A stretch of 11,762 nucleotides of DNA from an uncultured Mycoplasmatota bacterium (GTDB taxonomy: Bacteria; Bacillota_I; Bacilli_A; RF39; UBA660): contig CANDHX010000029.1 in assembly GCA_947384645.1 (NCBI GenBank), positions 1 to 11,762 of the forward strand, given 5' to 3'. The notes below the pieces were generated by a model. The model made no database searches and was not told the DNA's origin. It saw only the letters and a program-made list of their open reading frames with translations. Position numbers and translations under genes: made by a program. Below are positions 1 through 5,507 of the stretch, in pieces. The first letter of the stretch is position 1. The number at the start of each line of letters is the position of its first letter.

Positions 1-340
1 TGAAAGATGGATAATACTGCACTTTTTTTCCAATCTTTGTTTCTTTAATATCGCCAAAGGCGACCTTGTAAATACTAATTTTCTCATCTTCTAAAAATTC
101 GTCTACAATTTTTTCAAAATGAGACGAAGTAGCACACATCGGTTGATAAATAAGTACTGCAAAAGTCTTTTTATTTTTTTCCAGTTCCTCTATCGTAGAA
201 AAGCTTATTTCCTTTATGTCATTTACTCCATAATACTCTTCTTCTAAATAAAAATTCGTTTTGCTATTATATAACAATATAAATGCGAGTGCAATTAAAG
301 TTACAGTCAATAAAGATGTTATTATATATCTCTTTTTCAT
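1..340 (-). CDS. Thioredoxin-like membrane-anchored protein, C-terminus off the left edge
   Basis: Read on the minus strand, an ATG at 338-340 opens a frame that stays open to base 2 (113 residues seen). Residues 6-24 form one hydrophobic N-terminal segment behind a KKR start, fitting a signal anchor or uncleaved signal peptide, so the rest should lie outside the membrane. The segment FAVLIYQPMCATSS (about 60-73) looks like the beta-strand plus active-site turn of a thioredoxin fold, with C69-A-T-S72 in the place of CxxC, and YYPSF near the edge could hold the cis-proline. Only one active-site cysteine is present, so it may not be a normal dithiol oxidoreductase. The ATG overlaps the TGA of the upstream rhodanese-like frame (ATGA, 337-340) and I see no Shine-Dalgarno site of its own, which implies translational coupling. 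The family assignment is inferred from pattern only. Confidence 0.6.
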   Translation of the reverse strand, partial: MKKRYIITSLLTVTLIALAFILLYNSKTNFYLEEEYYGVNDIKEISFSTIEELEKNKKTFAVLIYQPMCATSSHFEKIVDEFLEDEKISIYKVAFGDIKETKIGKKVQYYPSF

Positions 341-1050
341 TTCTTAATTTCTGTTAAATTATCGAAATTTATATCGTGATAATTTACTTTCCAAAAGTCG
401 TATTTTGTCTTTGAACCGTGATTATTTATCGTGCTTATTTTATGATTTCCTTCATAATTCCAAAAGCCACCGACATTGTATATTTTTTCTTTATCCCAAC
501 CTAAAGAAACCAACATCTGTTTAGTGAAGTTTGCATATCCACCTGCTCCACACATGATAAAAATGTATTTATCTTTAGGAAAAAGATACTCTAGTATTTC
601 CATAGATTCTTCATAGTTTGCAACGTATGATCCCTTATCATCTAAAGAATACTAAGTCTTTCCTTCGTATAAACCTGATACATTTTCACTTGCTTTCTGT
701 TCTATATATTCTTGAGGGAACTCCGTTAAAAAAGCATATGGAACTATTTCAAATCCCTCTACAAAACCAGTTAGTTCTCTTTCACCACCTTTATTTTCCC
801 ATGTTGCACTATCTAAAAGCATTCTAACGTCACGATATACAGTATCGCTTCTGCCTAAATAGTTATCGATCGTTTTTTCATTGATATTTTTATCGATATC
901 GTACACTCCTCTAAGTCCTTCTGATTTTTCTTGTTTGGGTAAGGGCTGTTCTTTTGATACATTATTTTGATTAAATAGAAAATATCCACCAAGTCCACCT
1001 ATTAGTAAACAGGCGATAGATACAAACAACATAAATATTTTTTTATTCAT
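337..1050 (-). pseudogene. Rhodanese-like membrane-anchored protein interrupted by an in-frame TAG
   Basis: The start is the ATG at 1048-1050, chosen because AAAGGAG (1060-1066) lies 9 nt upstream; an ATG seven codons earlier has no such site. The frame runs to a TGA at 337-339 and would give 237 residues plus one interrupting TAG at 652-654 (codon 133). Residues 5-26 are a single hydrophobic signal-anchor segment, followed by a polar linker. The outer part looks like one rhodanese domain: a YRDVR strand (about 72-76), then a helix and VPYAF, and after the TAG an IFIMCGAGGYA loop with Cys167 as the expected sulfur-carrying active-site residue, then SLGW and YNVGGFW. The match continues smoothly across the TAG, so this was one gene. 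It shares an operon with the thioredoxin-like gene (ATGA overlap). Whether the TAG is a real mutation, an assembly error or read through cannot be told here. If real, the first product lacks the active-site loop. Internal initiation at the ATG at 601-603 has only a weak ribosome site. Confidence 0.7.
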
Positions 1051-1120
1051 AATATTTTTCTCCTTTCGCATTTTATTTTAAGATAGAAAATCGAAAAAAA
1101 TCTATAACTTATCGGTTGAT

Positions 1121-1143
1121 AAAACCTCAACTTTAAGTTGAGG
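1121..1143 (-). terminator. Intrinsic terminator of the first XRE gene
   Basis: A perfect 8-bp stem (CCTCAACT at 1125-1132 with AGTTGAGG at 1136-1143, loop of 3) is followed on the minus strand by TTTT (1124-1121). It sits 7 nt after the stop of the XRE gene. A smaller dyad TTATC/GATAA (1109-1122) follows at once. The U tract is short, so termination may be partial and some transcription could continue into the rhodanese-like gene, for which I find no convincing promoter of its own. Confidence 0.6.
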
Positions 1144-1150
1144 CGTATTT

Positions 1151-1840
1151 TTAGCAGTTTTCTTTTAAAGATAAAGGAATTTTATAAGTCGTATGTTTTC
1201 CAAAATCGTCTATGGCATCTATTTCCAATTCGAGAGTATTTTCTTTATAATTTTTGCATGTTTGCTCGTAGTTATCGATGTTAAAATCGACATTTTTTAA
1301 AAATTCTTTGAGAGTCGTATTCAAATTATTTCGGTAATTGCATTTAGAAACTTCACTTTTAGTTTTTTCGTGTTTTTCGTAAAGGGTGCAATCTATCGAA
1401 TTGTAAACTTTATCGTCTTCTTTTCCACAGTATGTTATGTTCGAAATATATATAGAACTTTTGTTATTATTATAGGCGATTGAACCGTATAGTTCGAAGT
1501 CTTCACAAGTAGTCTTAAGTTGTTTGAATTCGAAATCTTTATCTTTTTTATTAAAAAATATTAAAAATGAACAGGTAATAATCAATAATATAAAAAGAAT
1601 TATTGGTAAAATGTATTTTATTTTTTTCCTAGCAGTTTTATCGCCTAATAGTTCGTTTAAATCGACATCGTTATCTCGACATATGTTTTTTAATGTCGCT
1701 AAATCGGGTATATTTTTTCCATTTTCCCACTTCGATACAGCTTGAAAAGTTACACCGTATTTTTCAGCAAATTTTTGTTGGCTTAAGCCTGCTTTGGTTC
1801 TAATCTCTTTAATGTTTCTGCCTATCTTTTCTTGGTCCAT
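1151..1840 (-). CDS. Membrane-anchored XRE-family regulator with six-cysteine outer domain
   Basis: 229 residues. The N-terminus (about 6-65) is a typical XRE/Cro-type helix-turn-helix: LSQQKFAEKYGVTFQAVSKW followed by ENGKNIPDLATL. A basic stretch RKKIK precedes one hydrophobic transmembrane segment (about 75-96). The remaining 130 residues should be outside the cell. They contain six cysteines (112, 138, 151, 167, 195 and 229, the last being the final residue), an even number that fits disulfide bonding. I do not recognise this outer domain. The layout (DNA-binding head, one membrane pass, outer domain) suggests a one-component sensor that alters transcription according to conditions at the cell surface. 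Two purine-rich stretches (GAAAGG and AAAGGAGT) lie upstream of the ATG; the further one has the better spacing of about 9 nt. It is flanked by an NlpC/P60 lipoprotein gene upstream and the rhodanese-like gene downstream, and shares its plan and N-terminal MxQEKIG with the regulator at 3237. Confidence 0.85.
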   Translation of the reverse strand: MDQEKIGRNIKEIRTKAGLSQQKFAEKYGVTFQAVSKWENGKNIPDLATLKNICRDNDVDLNELLGDKTARKKIKYILPIILFILLIITCSFLIFFNKKDKDFEFKQLKTTCEDFELYGSIAYNNNKSSIYISNITYCGKEDDKVYNSIDCTLYEKHEKTKSEVSKCNYRNNLNTTLKEFLKNVDFNIDNYEQTCKNYKENTLELEIDAIDDFGKHTTYKIPLSLKENC

Positions 1841-1884
1841 ACTCCTTTACCTTTCTATGTCTTTTGAAACGATTTCTAACTCTA

Positions 1885-1914
1885 ATTATATCATAAATAA
1901 TTTTTAAATGTTCA
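1885..1914 (-). promoter_or_regulatory. Probable promoter of the first XRE gene
   Basis: On the minus strand a perfect -10 TATAAT (1885-1890) lies 18 nt downstream of a weak -35 TGAACA (1909-1914, four of six consensus matches). It falls in the 76-nt gap between the NlpC/P60 stop and the XRE start, so the regulator can be transcribed apart from the lipoprotein gene. No terminator is visible in the gap, so readthrough from the lipoprotein gene is also possible. Confidence 0.5.
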
Positions 1915-1916
1915 GC

Positions 1917-3107
1917 TTATTTTGCAATCATTATCATTTTTTTAATGTCGGTTAAGGTTTCTTCTATAGTTTTTAAATCGGTTAGCGTAACTTCTTTTTC
2001 TTTACTAGAAGCATGTATTATATGGTCTAAACCTATGTATAGCATGACATGACCTTCTTTATATAAAAGGCATGGAATATGTTCTTCAAAGAGGAGAAGT
2101 TTTTCTCGATTATCCATATTAGATAAGTCTATTGATTTTTCTAAAGAGGTACTAGCAGAAAAAGTGTTCCTCGGTAGGTTGAAGCCGAATACTTTATATA
2201 TATTTCTTATTAATCCTGAGCAATCTATTCCATAATCTAATCCGCCCCAGCTATAAGGAGTTTTTAAATATTGTAGGGCTTCTTTTATGACATTTTCGGG
2301 CGTATAAGATAGATGTTTTTTTGTCGCTTTATTTTTAGGTATGGAAATCTTTTTTCGCTCTATTTTATTTTTTAAGACTATGGGTATTTCTATTATGAAG
2401 TCGCCATTTCTTTCTTCTAAGAGTGGAAAACTCGAACCCATATCTAAGATATGCCCATCTTTTTTAATTACATCTACAGTTATAGTTATATAGTTTTCAT
2501 TTTCTATAAAGTGTCGATAATCTTCTTCTCTTGGAAATCCCACATTTTTTTTTTCTATCCACCCGGTGTAATAAGGTGTAATTATGAAGTACCATAATCT
2601 ATCTTTACTTTCATGGATAACCAGACATGGAGTGTTAAGTGGTACCTCGGTTTCTTGTAATCTATCAAATTCATGCGTGTTTAATTTATCAAAAAAGTGT
2701 ATATTGGTCGGATATGAACGAAGGTTCGACCTATTTACAACAAGGCCTCTTGGTATAGTAGTCAAGTCATCTGTTTCTAGTAAGTTTTTGTTGTCTTCTA
2801 TTTCATAAGTCATCACAAGAGAGATTGCTTTATTGCCGTCGTATTTAGGTATTACAGGCATAGAATATCGATTTATAATGTTCTTTATTTCATCTTTGGA
2901 GAGTTTGTCATATGTGTTTAAATCATAAAGAGTATCAGTTTTATTTGCTATATTTTCGTTATATATAGCGATTTCTTCTCGTGACAAGATTACTTCGTCG
3001 CTCTTTATATTATCTAAAAACTTGTTTATATCATCTTCCTTGGAATTATTTTGAACTACACAACCGGTTAGAAGTGATATAATAATAAATAAAATTATTT
3101 TCATCAT
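1917..3107 (-). CDS. NlpC/P60 (C40) cell-wall peptidase lipoprotein with SH3 domains
   Basis: 396 residues. It begins with a short signal peptide ending in the lipobox LTGC, so Cys16 is the expected lipidation site and the mature protein should be tethered outside the membrane. The middle part (about 115-250) resembles the bacterial SH3 domains found before the catalytic domain in YkfC-like gamma-D-glutamyl-diamino acid endopeptidases; the stretch VNRSNLRSYPT is characteristic. The C-terminal NlpC/P60 domain (about 278-396) has Cys296 in YGIDCSGL, His353 in EGHVMLY and a third polar residue, His365, in IIHAS, so the triad looks intact. The likely role is cleaving stem peptides of peptidoglycan during turnover or muropeptide recycling. 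The start lies in ATGATG and no Shine-Dalgarno site is visible upstream (3108-3130), unlike its neighbours. It is divergent from the XRE gene at 3237 across 129 nt and is followed by the XRE gene at 1840. Confidence 0.85.
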   Translation of the reverse strand: MMKIILFIIISLLTGCVVQNNSKEDDINKFLDNIKSDEVILSREEIAIYNENIANKTDTLYDLNTYDKLSKDEIKNIINRYSMPVIPKYDGNKAISLVMTYEIEDNKNLLETDDLTTIPRGLVVNRSNLRSYPTNIHFFDKLNTHEFDRLQETEVPLNTPCLVIHESKDRLWYFIITPYYTGWIEKKNVGFPREEDYRHFIENENYITITVDVIKKDGHILDMGSSFPLLEERNGDFIIEIPIVLKNKIERKKISIPKNKATKKHLSYTPENVIKEALQYLKTPYSWGGLDYGIDCSGLIRNIYKVFGFNLPRNTFSASTSLEKSIDLSNMDNREKLLLFEEHIPCLLYKEGHVMLYIGLDHIIHASSKEKEVTLTDLKTIEETLTDIKKMIMIAK

Positions 3108-3169
3108 GATAAATATGTACGTGAATAGTTAGTCATTTATTCTCGATTTAGTATTAAAAGCTTTAATTC

Positions 3170-3212
3170 TACATCTATGGGATGTAAAAACTATAAATCG
3201 ATTTGCTATACT
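3170..3212 (+). promoter_or_regulatory. Extended -10 promoter with overlapping inverted repeat (candidate operator)
   Basis: TGCTATACT (3204-3212) is an extended -10 element (TGnTATAAT type) placed 24 nt before the ATG of the XRE gene at 3237, with no good -35. Just upstream is a perfect inverted repeat, TACATC-5 nt-GATGTA (3170-3186), whose right arm reaches the -35 zone. A second dyad, ATTAAA-AGC-TTTAAT, lies at 3153-3167. Such repeats are typical sites for XRE dimers, so autoregulation or control of the divergent lipoprotein gene is plausible, but this is inferred from position only. Confidence 0.45.
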
Positions 3213-3236
3213 TAACTCAAGAAAGGAGAAAATTTC

Positions 3237-4379
3237 ATGAACCAAGAAAAAATTGGTAAATTTATACAAGAGATGCGTAAAGAAAAAAATATTACTCAAA
3301 AAGAACTAGCAGAAAAATTAGGGGTGACCGATAAAACTGTATCGAGATGGGAAAATGGTCATTATCTACCAGATATATCATTATTTGAAAGTTTGTGTTC
3401 GATAGTCGAAATCGACGTATCAGAACTACTAAAAGGAGAAAGGATTTCTAAAATAGATAAAGAGGATGTGATAGATTTGACTTCAAATTTAGTAAAAATT
3501 TCTAATGATAAGATTAGAAGAAAGAATAACAAAGTGTTGATAATCGCATCTTTGATTATAGTACTATTGGCTATAGGAACCGTATATATAATTAAAAATA
3601 TAGCTAAAAATATACCACCCGCAGTCGATGAAATGGCTCCCGGAAGAGAAGTCCATTTCCCCTCAAGAATGGCTGTTTTAGAAAAAGATGACGGTTGGGT
3701 AGCACGTTTTAACATCGAATACCCAGCTTTAAATAGTAAAGAGCCCCATTATTACAGTTACGGTTGTCATAATTTCAAATATAAATCCCTTAAAGGATAT
3801 ATTGCTAAGGGAGAAGAAGAGGATGAAAATGGAAAATTTGAGTACGATGTCGAAACGAATCATCCAAATTGCATCTATAATAAGGAATATAGTGTAGATA
3901 TCGAAGCTATTTCAAAGTATTTTGAAGAAAAAAAGTTTAAAGCTCCTATTAAAATGGAGGATTTGGCCGGGCTAGAATTAAAGAAGGTCGACAAAAATGA
4001 ACTACTAGATTTATATAATCGAGCAATAACGAGCGAACTCGTTACTAAATATGGTAATTATGGCAGATATCCACAAGCTGGACTACAAATCGAAAGAAAA
4101 TTCGATAAATATACGTGGTATGTGGGTTATCTTTTAAACATGGGAAAAATAGTATACATCAATTTAGAACTTAAAATCGATGACGAGTACTTATCCGATA
4201 AGATTAAAAATAATACGGCAAGTCAAGAAGAGATAGAAATATTTTCTAATATCAAAAAAATAGAAGACTACGTTCTTAAAAAGCAAAACTTCGCTTTAAA
4301 TGAAGAATTTATGAATAAAAGACCTTATTCGTTTTTAAGTTATGCTTTTTCATATATTAAAGATGGCAAAATGTATTAG
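3237..4379 (+). CDS. Second membrane-anchored XRE-family regulator
   Basis: 380 residues. The N-terminal XRE helix-turn-helix (about 6-62) includes ITQKELAEKLGVTDKTVSRW and ENGHYLPDISLFESL. After a linker and a basic patch (RRKNNK) there is one transmembrane segment (about 99-120) and then an outer domain of about 260 residues. That domain holds two cysteines (177 and 212) that could form one disulfide, and I do not recognise its family. The start is supported by AGAAAGGAG 8 nt upstream of the ATG. It has the same design and N-terminal M-x-Q-E-K-I-G as the regulator at 1840, so the two are probably paralogues, but the outer domains differ in length and cysteine pattern, suggesting different signals. 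The gene ends in TAG, is divergent from the NlpC/P60 lipoprotein and is closed by its own terminator. The direct target is not known; the neighbouring lipoprotein is the obvious candidate. Confidence 0.85.
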   Translation: MNQEKIGKFIQEMRKEKNITQKELAEKLGVTDKTVSRWENGHYLPDISLFESLCSIVEIDVSELLKGERISKIDKEDVIDLTSNLVKISNDKIRRKNNKVLIIASLIIVLLAIGTVYIIKNIAKNIPPAVDEMAPGREVHFPSRMAVLEKDDGWVARFNIEYPALNSKEPHYYSYGCHNFKYKSLKGYIAKGEEEDENGKFEYDVETNHPNCIYNKEYSVDIEAISKYFEEKKFKAPIKMEDLAGLELKKVDKNELLDLYNRAITSELVTKYGNYGRYPQAGLQIERKFDKYTWYVGYLLNMGKIVYINLELKIDDEYLSDKIKNNTASQEEIEIFSNIKKIEDYVLKKQNFALNEEFMNKRPYSFLSYAFSYIKDGKMY

Positions 4380-4387
4380 GTAAATTT

Positions 4388-4431
4388 ATCACGAGTATAA
4401 ACTATAAGTTTTATTTGCTCGTGATTTTTTT
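4388..4431 (+). terminator. Intrinsic terminator of the second XRE gene
   Basis: Arms ATCACGAG (4388-4395) and CTCGTGAT (4418-4425) form a perfect 8-bp stem closed by an AT-rich loop of 22 nt and followed by a run of T to 4431. It begins 9 nt after the TAG stop, and separates this transcript from the downstream plus-strand gene. Confidence 0.8.
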
Positions 4432-4432
4432 A

Positions 4433-4462
4433 TTGTACTTTTTTAATATATCAGTGTATAAT
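4433..4462 (+). promoter_or_regulatory. Probable promoter of the ART-like gene
   Basis: A perfect -10 TATAAT (4457-4462) lies 18 nt after a weak -35 TTGTAC (4433-4438), directly behind the terminator of the preceding gene. Transcription would start near 4469, giving a leader of about 50 nt. Confidence 0.55.
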
Positions 4463-4480
4463 TGTTAATATAGAATAGTA

Positions 4481-4512
4481 GGCAAAATAGATTTGCCCAT
4501 GTGTTAGGTGGG
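4481..4512 (+). promoter_or_regulatory. Leader with two alternative hairpins over the ribosome site
   Basis: GGCAAA (4481-4486) can pair with TTTGCC (4492-4497), loop of 5. Alternatively CCCAT (4496-4500) can pair with GTGGG (4508-4512), which would cover the Shine-Dalgarno AGGTGGG (4506-4512). The two share bases 4496-4497, so they exclude each other. This could tune translation, or the first dyad could be a protein-binding site. Both stems are short and this is only a suggestion. Confidence 0.3.
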
Positions 4513-4521
4513 AATAAATTT

Positions 4522-5478
4522 ATGGATTATACACTCAATAGTGATGAGATATTTGCAATAGAAAAATTTCAGGGAAGCTCTTTTAAAGTAATCGACGCTC
4601 TTTTGAAGGAAGGAGTAGATAGTGAGTTTAGGACGAATTTGCGAGGAGATAATTTTCCCTTTTTGACAAGAGAGGCATTAGAACAGGCTTTAGATGATAT
4701 CAAAAATCTCTTTTCAGCTATTTTAAAAAGTTATATGAAAAGTGGTGGGACTAAATCGTCTAAAGCACTCTTTAAAATCATGCCCAAATCTATTGTGACA
4801 TCTTTAAACAATCGAGTCGTATCTTTTATAAGTGCAAACTCTATTATGGGAAGCAATGTCTTACCTAAGACAAACGACACAGCATTTTTGTTAATAGACG
4901 GGAATGTACCATATATAAGCTTAAGCTCGGTAGAAGAAGGATTAGAAGAGGTCGTCTTCGCACCGGGAAAGATGAAAGTTACGGAAGCCATATTGACTAC
5001 TGATTCGAGATATGGAAAAGAATACGTCGCATCTATAGAGGATATAGATATTCCCCCTATGGAAGAAGCAAAGGCAACTGAACTTCGAGAGAAGATTTTG
5101 GATTCCGTAGAGAAAATGAGCGAGTATTTAAAATACATTTTGGCTACTGCTGATAAGCCCAATTTTAGTAGCAATCAACAAGCTATGAGCGTCGTTCGTG
5201 AATACTCGGAATGGAAAAAAGCAGTCATTATTTATAATTTGGAGCAATATAGACAAGCTAGAACTAGGATTATGGAAGCTCCACCACTCGTGAATTTAGA
5301 TAGAGATAAAAAAGAAACAGAGGCTTTAGATGATACTGTTTCGATAAGCGAGATTTTAGCTGGATTGAACCCAGAAGATTTGCGCAACTTAGATTTAGAT
5401 GCCATACTGGGTGATAAGGAAGAAAAGAAGGACAGTACTTTAGATGAAGAGTTTTCGACACATCAGGAGTTAATGTAA
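4522..5478 (+). CDS. Unidentified protein with a degenerate ADP-ribosyltransferase-like pattern
   Basis: 318 residues from the ATG at 4522, chosen because AGGTGGG lies 9 nt upstream; an in-frame GTG at 4501 lies ahead of that site. There is no signal peptide or membrane segment, so it is probably cytoplasmic or exported without a classical signal. Residues 12-31 (AIEKFQGSSFKVIDALLKEG) resemble the N-terminal helix pattern of the ADP-ribosyltransferase exoenzyme fold. Further matches, in order, are ALFKIM (82-87, where active enzymes have Arg; here Lys85), SFISANS (101-107, in place of the STS motif) and EEVVFAPG (142-149, matching the ExE strand ending in a P-G turn, but with Leu141 two before Glu143). 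The key residues are therefore altered and activity is doubtful. From about 170 the protein is helical with charged segments and ends in an acidic tail. It may equally be an unrelated family. It has its own promoter and terminator and stands alone beside the XRE regulator gene. Confidence 0.45.
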   Translation: MDYTLNSDEIFAIEKFQGSSFKVIDALLKEGVDSEFRTNLRGDNFPFLTREALEQALDDIKNLFSAILKSYMKSGGTKSSKALFKIMPKSIVTSLNNRVVSFISANSIMGSNVLPKTNDTAFLLIDGNVPYISLSSVEEGLEEVVFAPGKMKVTEAILTTDSRYGKEYVASIEDIDIPPMEEAKATELREKILDSVEKMSEYLKYILATADKPNFSSNQQAMSVVREYSEWKKAVIIYNLEQYRQARTRIMEAPPLVNLDRDKKETEALDDTVSISEILAGLNPEDLRNLDLDAILGDKEEKKDSTLDEEFSTHQELM

Positions 5479-5507
5479 AAAAAATTCCAAAAATTGGAAT
5501 TTTTTTA
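5477..5507. terminator. Bidirectional terminator shared by convergent genes
   Basis: A run of A, TTCCAA, a 3-nt AAA loop, TTGGAA and a run of T form a symmetric hairpin that gives a U tract on either strand. It fills the 26-nt gap between the ART-like gene (plus) and asnB (minus). Both TAA stop codons lie inside or against the A/T arms, so one compact element ends both transcripts. Confidence 0.8.

Noticed and set aside
3362..3715. Open frame of 117 codons opposite the second XRE gene
   Set aside because: It is a shadow of the helix-turn-helix and membrane segment of the XRE gene; no ribosome site and no family resemblance.
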